Assembly: GCF_012927205.1 (NCBI RefSeq)
Contig: NZ_JABBGC010000001.1
Coordinates: forward strand, 3,038,810 to 3,102,809
Reading direction: 5' to 3'
DNA from: Chitinophaga fulva
GTDB lineage: Bacteria; Bacteroidota; Bacteroidia; Chitinophagales; Chitinophagaceae
Length of the DNA: 64,000 nt
Shown here piece by piece: positions 6,655 through 15,614 of this stretch. The number at the start of each line of letters is the position of its first letter. Positions within the stretch are counted from its first letter, which is position 1. Made by a program: the position numbers and the translations under genes. The notes beneath the pieces are model-generated. The model worked only from the letters and a program-made list of their open reading frames with translations. It did no database searches and was not told the origin of the DNA.

Positions 6655-9099
6655 TTAGAATTCCTGTTCAAGCTTACCTACTGTTCCTTCGTCTGTAATA
6701 CCCTGTACCACTACACGGAAACGTTTGGAGAAGTCGTTGTTATAGAACTCCACTTTAGCAGTATGTGTCAGGGTGTCAACCGCCAAATTGGGATTCCAAT
6801 AGAGTGTCAGGCGTTTGTCGGGCAGGGCATGTACTTCTTTTTTCACAGAGTAATCCGGAGAATAGAAGGTTTTCACGACGGCATAACCTGCTTTTTTATA
6901 CAGCTGGAAACCTTTGATAGACGGGTCGTTGGCAGGTGGATTATCGCCACCTTTTTTGGTGTATACGGCGATCGCGCCATTAGCGCCGCCGAAGCCGCCC
7001 ATGAAAGGAGGGCGGAATACTTTGATCAACGCCACATCATTGATTGACAGGGTGCTCAGCATGCTGATGTCGGTCTGCATCTCGTTGAGGTAGAGGCCTG
7101 GTTTGCCACCGCGCCAGGAGAGGCTTGGGTTGCTGAGGTCACCGGTGATCTGTAAGCCGGCCACTTTGGACTGGAGATACTGGAAGATGTTGTAGGCGGT
7201 AGGATTCTCTTTGGTGAGGTCAAAACTATACCCATCGCCACCGGAGAACATGCCGGAAGCATATCGTTTTTCGGTGGTTTCTTCCGGTTTGATTTTTTTC
7301 GCATTCACATTTACTTCCTGCAGGTATACCGTTTTATTGTTGATGGCGCGGTTTACCTTATTGCTTTCCGCAGCTGTGGCGAGGAACAGTTTCAGGGAGC
7401 TGTTGTCAACCGCAGGCGGTACGCGCAGCGGATAAGGGATTTTTACCTGTGTAGCGCGGTCAAAGAAATGGATATCAAACTTCACGTTTACATCTTTGCT
7501 CTTTTTGGCATCGCTACCCTGGTAGTAGATGTAGGCTGTATCCGGGAACACCATGTTAGCGATGTTAAACTGACCTTTTTCATCGATCGGTGCAGATGCG
7601 AACATGGAAGAACTGTCCACAGGCAGTTTGATGATCATGTCCAGCTTACCGCCGACGATAGGCCTGCCGCTAACACCGGTGGTGATACCTTTTACGGTAA
7701 CACCTTGTTCGTAAGGGTAACGGATATCCGGGAATTCATTTTTAGCGATCTTTTCCCAGCTGAACCTGCGCCATCCGTTGGTCAGCATCACGAGATCAAG
7801 AGCCTGCAGGGTAGTGGGATTGGTGTCACGGAAGTACCAGTTGGGATTGTATACATATCCTTTGATATCGGAAGTAAGGAGCAGGGTAGACACGATATCG
7901 GCCGCGTTTTTATCAACAGGTACCGCATCGGCGTCTGTAACAGCCACGGATATATTGGATTGCAGCGTGTCCGGGAGGCGCAGCACAAAAGTGCTTTTCT
8001 TGCGCGGCTCGCGGGCTACATCAGATTCCAGTACGTCCATTTCCATGCGGTCGTTGTTGCGTATAAAGGCTAGCCGCTCTGCGAGCGGGGCGCCGTTATT
8101 GCCGAACAGCGTTATCTGGAGAATGCCGCTGGGTAGTTTATCGGCCGGAATGAAGCCACTGATACGGCCTTCCGATACATCGAGGAGGGCTTTGTAGACC
8201 AGCTGCTGGCCCATTTGTGCGATGACTACCAATTTATTCAGTCCGGTATCGCCCATATTGGCGGGAACGGCCTGGTAGAAAATGCGGGCGCCTTTGTTGA
8301 ACACTTTCAGCGACGCGCCGGTAGTCTGAACAGCCGGCAGGGTGAACGTCTTGCTTTGGCCTTTAGCACTTTTCACCACGGCCTGGTAGGCATCGGAGCC
8401 GCCAGTTGGTGTGATTTCGAAAGTGCCCATCCCGTCATGTACGGATTTGATGGCAGTATTTTTCGGGTCTTTTATGGCGCCGGTTACCTCGATAGGATAA
8501 CCGTTGTTGTCGATAGCCTTGAAAGCCACGGTGTTAGCCTGGCCGGCAATGAGGTTGCCTCCTTCGGGGAAGAACTGTACAGAGAAGTCCGCAGCGGTAC
8601 TGTCGGCAGCCGGACCGCCTTTTTTAGCCGGATCAAATATCTCGATGGTACGGGTATAAGTGAAGGCTGGGTCAAAGTTGAGCATCCAGGCGGTATAAGC
8701 TCTCAGCTGGTAGGTGCCTGGCTTCTGTGCTTCGGGCAGTTCAAAATTGCCTGGTGCGCCGGCGTTGAAAACGGCGAACAGTTTCTTCTGAACGATGTTG
8801 TTATTCTTGTCGAGCAGTTCTACATACAGATTGGTAGCCTGTGTGGAGGGAAGGCCCTGGAGGGTGACATATCCTTTGAACCAGATGGTTTCACCGGCAG
8901 CATAGTAGTCTTTGTCCAGATGCAGGAATACTTTTTCCTGCGGGTAGCGGTTGTTGTATTGCTGTAAAGCCTGAACCAGATGATCTGACCAGTCGGCAGG
9001 TGGCGGCATCACCGCCACGGCGCCCATAACTCCGGCCAGCAGGGTAGCGGGGACCATCCACTTCAGGTGACGTCTCTTTTTGGTATTGTGCACTTGCAT
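6655..9099 (-). CDS. MG2-domain protein with C-terminal TonB-plug-like region
   Basis: About 814 residues. A membrane anchor or signal segment (WMVPATLLAGVMGAVAVM) is followed by an alpha-2-macroglobulin-type MG2 domain (KVFLHLDKDYYAAGETIWFKG... to about residue 150), further Ig-like beta domains, and near the C-terminus a plug-like stretch with GLYLNEMQTDISMLSTL and IKVFRPPFMGGFGGANGAI. The latter resembles the plug domain of TonB-dependent receptors but no barrel follows. Such proteins are common in Bacteroidota envelopes; their role is unknown. I start at the ATG at 9099. The longer frame begins with TTG at 9144, which lies inside a TAnnTTTG promoter box (9142-9149). Divergent from the flavoprotein gene. 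Confidence 0.75.
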   Translation of the reverse strand: MQVHNTKKRRHLKWMVPATLLAGVMGAVAVMPPPADWSDHLVQALQQYNNRYPQEKVFLHLDKDYYAAGETIWFKGYVTLQGLPSTQATNLYVELLDKNNNIVQKKLFAVFNAGAPGNFELPEAQKPGTYQLRAYTAWMLNFDPAFTYTRTIEIFDPAKKGGPAADSTAADFSVQFFPEGGNLIAGQANTVAFKAIDNNGYPIEVTGAIKDPKNTAIKSVHDGMGTFEITPTGGSDAYQAVVKSAKGQSKTFTLPAVQTTGASLKVFNKGARIFYQAVPANMGDTGLNKLVVIAQMGQQLVYKALLDVSEGRISGFIPADKLPSGILQITLFGNNGAPLAERLAFIRNNDRMEMDVLESDVAREPRKKSTFVLRLPDTLQSNISVAVTDADAVPVDKNAADIVSTLLLTSDIKGYVYNPNWYFRDTNPTTLQALDLVMLTNGWRRFSWEKIAKNEFPDIRYPYEQGVTVKGITTGVSGRPIVGGKLDMIIKLPVDSSSMFASAPIDEKGQFNIANMVFPDTAYIYYQGSDAKKSKDVNVKFDIHFFDRATQVKIPYPLRVPPAVDNSSLKLFLATAAESNKVNRAINNKTVYLQEVNVNAKKIKPEETTEKRYASGMFSGGDGYSFDLTKENPTAYNIFQYLQSKVAGLQITGDLSNPSLSWRGGKPGLYLNEMQTDISMLSTLSINDVALIKVFRPPFMGGFGGANGAIAVYTKKGGDNPPANDPSIKGFQLYKKAGYAVVKTFYSPDYSVKKEVHALPDKRLTLYWNPNLAVDTLTHTAKVEFYNNDFSKRFRVVVQGITDEGTVGKLEQEF

Positions 9100-9141
9100 G
9101 AACTGTATTTTGAGCCGAAATAATGGATATAAATAATAGGA

Positions 9142-9149
9142 CAAATATA
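9142..9149 (-). promoter_or_regulatory. Promoter -7 box (TATATTTG) for the MG2/plug gene
   Basis: The minus strand reads TATATTTG, matching the Bacteroidota vegetative -7 consensus TAnnTTTG, 43 bp upstream of the chosen ATG. It overlaps the TTG that would give the longest reading frame, which argues against that start. A clear -33 TTTG is not seen. Confidence 0.5.
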
Positions 9150-9230
9150 AACTTACGAAAGAATAAACGGTAAGATTACTGCAGGTTTGTTATTATTGCG
9201 TCTTCAAGCTTTGGTTTTAACAAGATTTTA

Positions 9231-10490
9231 ATGAGTGCAATCCGGAAAAGATTAGTGGTGGCCGGCGGCGGTGCGGCCGGTTTTTTTTGTGCGGTCAATG
9301 CGGCGCGTTTATGCCCCTCCCTGGAGGTGGTATTGCTGGAAAAAACCGGTAAACTGTTATCCAAGGTAAAGGTCAGTGGTGGCGGCAGGTGTAATGTGAC
9401 CCACAACGCCCCTGATATTACGTATATGACTAAACGTTATCCCCGCGGGCAACATTTTGTCAAGAAGACTTTCTCCCGCTTTTTTGTGACGGATACCATT
9501 GAATGGTACGCTGAGCGGGGCGTGAAGCTGAAAGCAGAGGCCGACGGGCGGATGTTTCCGGTCACGGACAACTCACAAACGATCATCGATTGTTTGCTGC
9601 GGGAAGCGGATAAATACCAGGTGAAGGTGGAAACCAACAAAGAGGTCACCGCACTGGAAAAGAGCGCTGACGGGCGTTGGCAGCTGCAGTTGCAGGATGG
9701 CCGGTCGCTGGCGGCGGACTATGTCTGCGTGGCTGCCGGAGGCTATGCGCAGACCGGCAAATTCAGCTGGCTGGAAAAAACAGGCCATACCATTGTGCCA
9801 CCTGCTCCCTCCCTGTTTACTTTCAATATGCCGGGTAATCCTATTACAGCCCTGATGGGCGTGGCTGCTACGGCGCATGTGAAAATTGCAGGCACCAAAC
9901 TACAGGAGACCGGCCCGGTATTGATCACTCACTGGGGCATGAGCGGTCCGGCAATACTGCGTTTGTCCGCCTGGGGCGCCAGAGAACTGCAATCGCTGCA
10001 ATATACTTTCACTGCGATCGTGAACTGGCTGCCCGACTACAACGAAAATTCGTTGCGGGAAGAATGGCCATCCTTGCGACAGGATCTCGGGAAACAGAAA
10101 ATACATCATAAGAACCCATTCGGCCTGCCACAGCGGCTGTGGCAATTTCTCCTGCTACAGGCGGGCATCTCCGAAGAAATGCGCTGGGCGGACGTACCGG
10201 CGAAAGACCAGAACCGGTTCATGAAGATGCTGGTCAGCATGGAGTTTCCGGTAAAAGGAAAGACCACTTTCAAAGAAGAGTTTGTTACCTGCGGTGGTAT
10301 CACGCTCAGCGAAATAGACCCCTCCACCATGGAAAGCCGGTTGGTCCCCAACCTGTTTTTTGCAGGAGAAGTAATGGACGTAGACGGTATCACCGGCGGA
10401 TTTAACTTCCAGCACGCCTGGACCAGCGGGTTTATCGCTGCAACTATGATTGCCATGATGGCCGCTGATGCTCCTGATTTACGAAGATAA
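9231..10490 (+). CDS. HI0933/BaiN-type NAD(P)/FAD-dependent oxidoreductase
   Basis: A flavoprotein of 419 residues, the usual length for the HI0933 (YhiN/BaiN) family. An N-terminal dinucleotide-binding glycine motif (VVAGGGAAGFF, residues 8-18) is followed by the family signature SGGGRCNVTH near residue 47. The C-terminus has a second FAD-contact motif, FAGEVMDVDGITGGFNFQHAW. Members bind FAD and reduce unsaturated substrates; the physiological substrate is unknown for most. The ATG at 9231 follows an AT-rich leader and is the first in frame with the glycine motif. It diverges from the MG2/plug gene. A repeat element separates its end from the deoxynucleoside kinase gene. Confidence 0.9.
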   Translation: MSAIRKRLVVAGGGAAGFFCAVNAARLCPSLEVVLLEKTGKLLSKVKVSGGGRCNVTHNAPDITYMTKRYPRGQHFVKKTFSRFFVTDTIEWYAERGVKLKAEADGRMFPVTDNSQTIIDCLLREADKYQVKVETNKEVTALEKSADGRWQLQLQDGRSLAADYVCVAAGGYAQTGKFSWLEKTGHTIVPPAPSLFTFNMPGNPITALMGVAATAHVKIAGTKLQETGPVLITHWGMSGPAILRLSAWGARELQSLQYTFTAIVNWLPDYNENSLREEWPSLRQDLGKQKIHHKNPFGLPQRLWQFLLLQAGISEEMRWADVPAKDQNRFMKMLVSMEFPVKGKTTFKEEFVTCGGITLSEIDPSTMESRLVPNLFFAGEVMDVDGITGGFNFQHAWTSGFIAATMIAMMAADAPDLRR

Positions 10491-10525
10491 GAGCAAAGCT
10501 TACGTTGCTTTCATATCCGCTATGA

Positions 10526-10588
10526 TCTTCCTGATTATCTCCCTGAATCAGCGAAATCAGCAATAATCATGACCATCATAGTTTCAGG
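10526..10588 (-). repeat. Second repeat family, copy A (overlaps kinase stop)
   Basis: On the minus strand: TGAAACTATGATGGTCATG, then ATTATTGCTGATTTCGCTG and ATTCAGGGAG. Closely similar segments occur at 27127-27170, 63376-63423 and 63541-63590. The copy includes the last two sense codons and the TGA stop of the kinase gene. Confidence 0.65.
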
Positions 10589-11205
10589 TAGTGCATGCCT
10601 GGCTCGTATTCTTTATCCAGCGCTGCCAGCAGGCTTTTGAAGTCTTCCGGCTGCCGCAGGAAATCCACTTTTGTAGTATCTATAACCAGGGTGCGGACAG
10701 GATGCTGTTTGATATACTGCATGTACATGTCGTGTACATTGAGCAGGTATTCGTCAGGTATCTGCTGTTCGTAGGAGCGGTTCCGGTGCCTTATATTTTC
10801 CTGTAGCCGGGTAACGGGCGCGTTGAGGAATATCAGCAGCTCGGGCTGTACCAGTTGAGGATTGATGATATCAAAGAGTTTCTGATAGAGGGAATATTCT
10901 TCTTCGGGCAGGTTGATTTTGGCAAACAACAGGCTTTTGATAAACAGGTAATCGGAGATCACCACATCAGAGAAGAGGTCCTTTGTTTGCAGCATGTCTT
11001 TCAGCTGTTTATATCTTTCCGCCATGAAAAACAGTTCCAGCGGAAAAGCATATTGCTGCGGGCGTTCATAGAAGAGGGGAAGGAACGGGTTGTCGGCAAA
11101 CTCTTCAAGTATCAGTTTAGCGGAAAAGTGTTTGGCCAGCATATTGGCCAGGGTGGTTTTGCCGGCGCCGATATTTCCTTCTATGGTAATGAATTTATAG
11201 TGCAT
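10576..11205 (-). CDS. Deoxynucleoside kinase (dAK/dGK type)
   Basis: A cytoplasmic salvage kinase that phosphorylates deoxynucleosides to monophosphates with ATP; 209 residues, typical for bacterial deoxyadenosine/deoxyguanosine kinases. The P-loop is GNIGAGKT at residues 10-17, directly at the N-terminus as in the family. An MAERYKQL segment and the arginine-rich RHRNRSYEQQIPDEYL lid region follow. Which base it prefers cannot be read from sequence. The last codons and stop fall inside a dispersed repeat. FolK lies upstream on the same strand, separated by 92 bp that hold a separate promoter box, so co-transcription is possible but not required. Confidence 0.88.
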   Translation of the reverse strand: MHYKFITIEGNIGAGKTTLANMLAKHFSAKLILEEFADNPFLPLFYERPQQYAFPLELFFMAERYKQLKDMLQTKDLFSDVVISDYLFIKSLLFAKINLPEEEYSLYQKLFDIINPQLVQPELLIFLNAPVTRLQENIRHRNRSYEQQIPDEYLLNVHDMYMQYIKQHPVRTLVIDTTKVDFLRQPEDFKSLLAALDKEYEPGMHYLKL

Positions 11206-11248
11206 GGATTAGATTTTTTGCCCGCAGGGCATCTAAAGTGCTGAGCGG

Positions 11249-11256
11249 CAAAGATA
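11249..11256 (-). promoter_or_regulatory. Promoter -7 box (TATCTTTG) for the deoxynucleoside kinase
   Basis: The minus-strand sequence TATCTTTG fits TAnnTTTG and lies 43 bp before the kinase ATG. No good -33 element is visible, so support is moderate. Confidence 0.45.
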
Positions 11257-11297
11257 AGCTGTAATGTGTTGCCTGCCTGTTGGGCTGCAAAGTTGTT

Positions 11298-11792
11298 TTA
11301 GTGTTGCTGCGTGGTCAGTTTAACGGCGCTCAGGTCGTCCGGGCATTCCTGTTGCAGCTGCCTTACGGTCTTATGCAGCACGGGATGCATGTAATCCGGA
11401 ACTATTTCTGTCAGTGGTACGAGCACGAACTGGCGCAGGTGCATCCGGGGATGCGGCAGTTTCAGTTCCGGGTGGGAGATGACCTCATCATTGAAAAAGA
11501 TCAGGTCAATGTCGATGACCCTGGCGCCCCATTTTTCCTGACGGATACGGCCGATCCGGCGTTCGATGTCCAGCAGTGTATGCAACAACGTTAGTGCGTC
11601 CATACTGGTCTGTATTTCAACTCCCTGGTTGAGATAATCGGGTTGGTCTACAGAGCCCCATGGGGCTGTCTGGTATAAGGCGGAGGTTTTAATCACCTCC
11701 CCGGCTGCTGCGGCGATGTGCCCGATTGCGTTTTGCAGGTTGGCTACACGGTCGCCCAGGTTGCCACCTATAAGTAATATTGCTGTATTCAT
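11298..11792 (-). CDS. folK: 6-hydroxymethyl-7,8-dihydropterin pyrophosphokinase
   Basis: Transfers pyrophosphate from ATP to 6-hydroxymethyl-7,8-dihydropterin in folate synthesis. The start at 11792 gives 164 residues, the normal FolK size, and begins MNTAILLIGGNLGDR, exactly where the family begins. A longer frame adds 24 residues that read across the promoter region and is rejected. The family signature is present as KWGARVIDIDLIFF, with the metal-binding Asp pair, then HPRMHLRQFVLVPL. A TACTTTTG promoter box at 11808-11815 sits 15 bp upstream. It is divergent from sppA; other folate genes are not nearby. Confidence 0.93.
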   Translation of the reverse strand: MNTAILLIGGNLGDRVANLQNAIGHIAAAAGEVIKTSALYQTAPWGSVDQPDYLNQGVEIQTSMDALTLLHTLLDIERRIGRIRQEKWGARVIDIDLIFFNDEVISHPELKLPHPRMHLRQFVLVPLTEIVPDYMHPVLHKTVRQLQQECPDDLSAVKLTTQQH

Positions 11793-11807
11793 GTATATTC
11801 TGAAGCC

Positions 11808-11815
11808 CAAAAGTA
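11808..11815 (-). promoter_or_regulatory. folK promoter -7 box (TACTTTTG)
   Basis: A minus-strand match to TAnnTTTG. A T-run 19 bp upstream could serve as the -33 element. It lies back to back with the sppA box at 11827-11834, so the divergent promoters overlap within about 60 bp. Confidence 0.6.
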
Positions 11816-11826
11816 GCCATATTCCG

Positions 11827-11834
11827 TATTTTTG
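11827..11834 (+). promoter_or_regulatory. sppA promoter -7 box (TATTTTTG)
   Basis: A plus-strand match to TAnnTTTG, 43 bp before the sppA ATG. A -33 element is not obvious. Confidence 0.55.
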
Positions 11835-11877
11835 AAAAAATGTATCTTTCCATTTCCCTTTCATTTAATTAAAACGT

Positions 11878-13629
11878 ATGCGTTTCTTTAAAACTTTCCT
11901 TGCAGCCCTTCTGGCATTCATTGTCTTTACAGGCCTATGCTTTATCGTGCTGCTGGCAATTATCGGGAAAGCCATTTCCCGTGAGCCCGTGACGGTTTCC
12001 CCCAATGGAATACTGACATTACAGACCAGCCAGGCTTTTAGCGAGCAGAAAATAGTAAACCCCGTAGCTGCTTTTCTGGGAGACGAGTCTTCCGAAATTC
12101 CCGGCCTGTTTCAGGCGGTAAGACTGATCCAGCATGCTGCTACAGACGACAACATTAAAGGGATCTATCTGAAAGTGGATGGTAATGGTAACGGCTTTGC
12201 CGGCACGGAAGAGCTGCGCAACGCCATCCTGCGCTTCCGCAAGTCCGGTAAGTTTGTGTATGCCTATGGCGAAGTGATGACACAACAGGCTTATTACCTC
12301 GCCAGCGCGGCTGACAAGGTGTGCCTTAATCCTAAAGGCGGCATTGACTTCGGTGGTTTTTCCACCCAACTGACGTTTTTTAAAGGAACATTGGAGAAAC
12401 TGGAGATACAACCTGAAATTTTCTACTGTGGTAAATTCAAAAGTGCCACCGAGCCCCTCCGCGAATCACAGATGACAGAGGCCAACCGTATACAGACCAA
12501 CCAGTTCCTGGGTGAGTTGTATGGCAACTACCTCAGTGGCATTGGTAAGGCCCGTCAGCTGGATACCGCTACCCTGCATGGTTATGCCAACGGGAACCTG
12601 ATCAAGGAGGCGACAGATGCCCTGAAATATAAGCTGGTAGACGGTCTCAAATATGATGATGAGGTGATGAGCGAACTGAAAAGCAAGACCAGCATCAAAA
12701 CAGATGAAGACCTCAACCTGGTACCTTTCCTGAAATACAATAGTGCCGTAACGCTGAACAATGGCGGTGGTGAACACAAAATCGCGGTGATTTATGCGCA
12801 GGGTGATATTATCAGTGGCGAGTCTGATAAGCAGAATGTCATCTCCAGCGAAAGTTATATCCACGATATCCGTAAGGCAAGGGAAGACAAGAAAGTGAAA
12901 GCTATCGTTTTACGGGTGAATTCCGGTGGTGGCAGCGCCCTGGCCTCAGAGGTGATCTGGCGTGAGCTGTCACTGGCTAAAAAGGTGAAGCCGGTGGTCG
13001 TGTCCATGGGTGATTATGCAGCTTCCGGCGGATATTATATTTCCTGTATGGCTGATACCATTTTTGCACAGCCGAACACACTGACGGGTTCCATCGGCGT
13101 TTTCGGTATCATGTTTAATATGGAGAATTTCTTCAAAAACAAGCTGGGTGTGACATTCGACGGTGTTAAAACAGCGCCGTACGCTGATTTGGGTACCATG
13201 TCCCGTCCGCTGAATGAAGTGGAGAAACGTTTTATCCAGGATGGTGTGGACAGCATCTATGCTTCGTTTAAATCGAGGGTAGTGGCTGGCCGTAAGCTGA
13301 ATGCCGCTGTGGTGGACAGCATCGCGCAGGGCCGCGTATGGAGCGGTACGGATGCGTTGCGCCTCGGACTGGTGGACCGCATCGGTGGCCTGAATGAAGC
13401 CCTGAACTGCGCTGCCCGCCTGGCTAAAGTGTCAGAATACAGAATGGTGGAATATCCGGAAATCAAGGATAAACTGTCCCGGTTACTGAAAAACGTAGGC
13501 GGAGAAGTACAGGCCACCATGGTGAAGAGGGAAATGGGCGTGAACTACGACCTGTACCAGCAACTGAAAGCTATTCAGCACATACCTGGCGACGTACAGG
13601 CTAAACTGCCGTTCGTTTACAAGTTTTAA
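11878..13629 (+). CDS. sppA: Signal peptide peptidase SppA, long (67K) type
   Basis: A membrane-bound serine protease that degrades cleaved signal peptides. 583 residues is the size of the two-domain (67K) form. An N-terminal transmembrane segment (about 5-32) anchors it. The catalytic Lys is in GKFKSATEPL near residue 186 of the first domain. The nucleophile Ser is in DYAASGGYY near residue 383 of the second domain, after the SGGGSAL stretch. These match the Lys/Ser dyad split across domains in E. coli SppA. Transcription probably begins from the TATTTTTG box and ends at the strong hairpin at 13652-13690, making it monocistronic. Confidence 0.95.
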   Translation: MRFFKTFLAALLAFIVFTGLCFIVLLAIIGKAISREPVTVSPNGILTLQTSQAFSEQKIVNPVAAFLGDESSEIPGLFQAVRLIQHAATDDNIKGIYLKVDGNGNGFAGTEELRNAILRFRKSGKFVYAYGEVMTQQAYYLASAADKVCLNPKGGIDFGGFSTQLTFFKGTLEKLEIQPEIFYCGKFKSATEPLRESQMTEANRIQTNQFLGELYGNYLSGIGKARQLDTATLHGYANGNLIKEATDALKYKLVDGLKYDDEVMSELKSKTSIKTDEDLNLVPFLKYNSAVTLNNGGGEHKIAVIYAQGDIISGESDKQNVISSESYIHDIRKAREDKKVKAIVLRVNSGGGSALASEVIWRELSLAKKVKPVVVSMGDYAASGGYYISCMADTIFAQPNTLTGSIGVFGIMFNMENFFKNKLGVTFDGVKTAPYADLGTMSRPLNEVEKRFIQDGVDSIYASFKSRVVAGRKLNAAVVDSIAQGRVWSGTDALRLGLVDRIGGLNEALNCAARLAKVSEYRMVEYPEIKDKLSRLLKNVGGEVQATMVKREMGVNYDLYQQLKAIQHIPGDVQAKLPFVYKF

Positions 13630-13651
13630 GATTTTTAAATTTTGGTATATA

Positions 13652-13690
13652 GGGGGATGAACAACTGTTGTTCATCCCCCTTTTGTTTTT
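13652..13690 (+). terminator. Rho-independent terminator after sppA
   Basis: A perfect 13-bp stem (GGGGGATGAACAA with its complement, loop CTG) is followed by TTTTGTTTTT, 22 bp after the sppA stop. Confidence 0.92.
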
Positions 13691-13923
13691 TATATCGATA
13701 TTAAAATCCACTTAAAAATCGGGCAGGCATCTACCTGAAAGTCATTATTGGAGGTCAAAAACAGTAAAAAATCACCATAAAATGATAAAAAATGGGTGAA
13801 ATGAGCAAAAAGATGCCCAAAAGATACATTTTCCGGTCTGACGGCGAATGCAAAGCATGAAAAATCGGAGAGGACGTTATTTTTTTGAGTAGTTTTACGG
13901 GATTTTTAACAAACGAGACTCAG

Positions 13924-15030
13924 ATGAATGGAGTGAAGTACAGCCAATGGAGGGCCATGCTGGCTATAACAAAAGGAAGTTTAAGAGGTATTTTCAGAAG
14001 CCCTTCTGCGGTGGTTTTTAGCCTGGGATTCCCGCTTGTGTTCATTCTCGTATTCGGATTTATTGGTGGCGGCAGTGTATCTGTGAAAGTGGGTGTGGAC
14101 AGGCATACGGATATTAACAGCCGGTTTTACGAGGGATTGTCAAACGTGAAAACGCTGAAACTGGTTACAGACCAGCCGGCGGCGGAAATGGAAGATGACC
14201 TGAAGAAGGGCCGTATCACAGCCATCCTGAATATTGTACCTCAACAGGGAGCCGACAGCCGGCCTCATTTCCTGGTAAATGTCAGAACATCCACTGCGTC
14301 TGATGTCAACAAAAAAGCCATTTTGACGTCTGTGTTGAAGGAAGTGGCTGCGCGTATTGATGATCACGTTTATCCCCGGGAGTCTGTAGCGACTTTTACC
14401 ACTGAAGAGATACCTGGTCGTGTTTTTAAGACCATCGATTTTATATTGCCCGGCCAGTTGGGTTTTGCGTTGATGAGCGCCGCCGTGTTTGGCACCGCCT
14501 TCCTGTTTTATAGTTTAAGGCAAACACTTGTATTAAAACGTTTTTTCGCCACCCCGATCAAACGCACCTATATTGTACTGGCAGAGGCTTTCAGCCGTAT
14601 GATCTTCCAGTTGATCAGCTCCGTGGTGATTATCGGTCTGGGCCATTTCGCTTTCGGTTTCACGCTGGTGCATGGATGGGTCACCTTTATGGAGATGCTG
14701 GTATTGTCTGTTTTTGGGCTGCTGGTATTCATGGGCTTCGGCTTTGTGGTGAGCAGCATCGCTAAAAACGAAAGCACTATTCCGCCACTGGCCAATATTG
14801 TGACACTGCCGCAGTTCCTGCTGGCGGGCACCTTTTTCCCGATCGACTCTTTCCCTGCCTGGCTGCAGCCTGTCTGCAAGGTGATGCCGCTGACCTATCT
14901 CATTGATGCACTGCGTAAAGTGGCCTTTGAAGGGCAACATTTGTGGCATGTAGGCTGGGATATTGCCATATTAACCCTTTGGGGGGTAGTAGTGTATGCG
15001 GTAGCCGTTAAAGTATTCCGTTGGGAGTAG
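13924..15030 (+). CDS. ABC-2 type transporter permease
   Basis: About 368 residues. One N-terminal transmembrane segment (AVVFSLGFPLVFILVFGFIGG) is followed by a periplasmic region of about 140 residues and then five more hydrophobic segments, the layout of ABC-2 (drug or polysaccharide export) permeases. The signature region LPQFLLAGTFFPIDSFPAWLQ is typical of the family. No ATPase gene adjoins it, so the partner must be encoded elsewhere. I start at the ATG at 13924; the longest frame begins at a TTG (13885) within a T-run and adds 13 unremarkable residues. The substrate is unknown. Confidence 0.85.
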   Translation: MNGVKYSQWRAMLAITKGSLRGIFRSPSAVVFSLGFPLVFILVFGFIGGGSVSVKVGVDRHTDINSRFYEGLSNVKTLKLVTDQPAAEMEDDLKKGRITAILNIVPQQGADSRPHFLVNVRTSTASDVNKKAILTSVLKEVAARIDDHVYPRESVATFTTEEIPGRVFKTIDFILPGQLGFALMSAAVFGTAFLFYSLRQTLVLKRFFATPIKRTYIVLAEAFSRMIFQLISSVVIIGLGHFAFGFTLVHGWVTFMEMLVLSVFGLLVFMGFGFVVSSIAKNESTIPPLANIVTLPQFLLAGTFFPIDSFPAWLQPVCKVMPLTYLIDALRKVAFEGQHLWHVGWDIAILTLWGVVVYAVAVKVFRWE

Positions 15031-15072
15031 CTGGGTTTTTTTATTAGCTTTGGCTTACCTAAAATCAGCTAC

Positions 15073-15606
15073 ATGCAGGCCTTTTTTATTCTTCTGGGGG
15101 CGTTGATCGTCCTGGTATTGGGGCTTTTCATATTCAGCTTGTTTCTCCCCCCTGTGGTCAAAGTGGAGCGTTCGCTCGTGATTGCTGCACCGGCAGACAG
15201 GATCTTCCCGTTAATCAATGTTGTACGCAACTGGGAGCTATGGTCGCCCTGGAAAGAACTGGACCCTGATATATCCATTACCTATGGGGAAAAAGACAGC
15301 GGCGCCGGCGCCAGCTACAGCTGGAAGAGCCATAACCGTAACATCGGCACCGGGCATATGACCATCACGGAATCCCGGCCGGATCAATATATCGCCACAG
15401 ACACCGATTTTATGCGGATGGGCATCGCTAAAGGCACTTTCCGGCTGGACCCGGTAGGAGAAGGCACACTGGTCAGCTGGAGCATGACCTGCAACATGGG
15501 CCAGCATCCGCTGCGTAAAGTAATGGGACTCATGATGGATAAATGGGTGGGCCAGGACTTTGAAAAAGGACTGGAAGGAATAAAACGATTAGTAGTTCGT
15601 AATTAA
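15073..15606 (+). CDS. SRPBCC-fold protein with N-terminal membrane anchor
   Basis: 177 residues: one N-terminal transmembrane helix (about 3-25), then a START/polyketide-cyclase (SRPBCC) fold. The fold is recognised by VERSLVIAAPADRIFPLINVVRNWELWSPW and the final LKRL-type helix. The fold binds hydrophobic ligands; no enzyme activity can be assigned. A paralogue of similar length and layout follows 8 bp downstream, so the two are a tandem duplication in one operon, 42 bp after the ABC permease. Confidence 0.8.
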   Translation: MQAFFILLGALIVLVLGLFIFSLFLPPVVKVERSLVIAAPADRIFPLINVVRNWELWSPWKELDPDISITYGEKDSGAGASYSWKSHNRNIGTGHMTITESRPDQYIATDTDFMRMGIAKGTFRLDPVGEGTLVSWSMTCNMGQHPLRKVMGLMMDKWVGQDFEKGLEGIKRLVVRN

Positions 15607-15614
15607 TCAGCATT

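Noticed and set aside
9142..9144. TTG start for the MG2/plug protein
   Set aside because: It lies in the promoter -7 box; the ATG at 9099 gives a normal membrane or signal segment.
13796..13861. Short ORF (22 codons, MGEMSKKMPKRY...) before the ABC permease
   Set aside because: Too short to judge, and no RiPP-like leader or terminator accompanies it.
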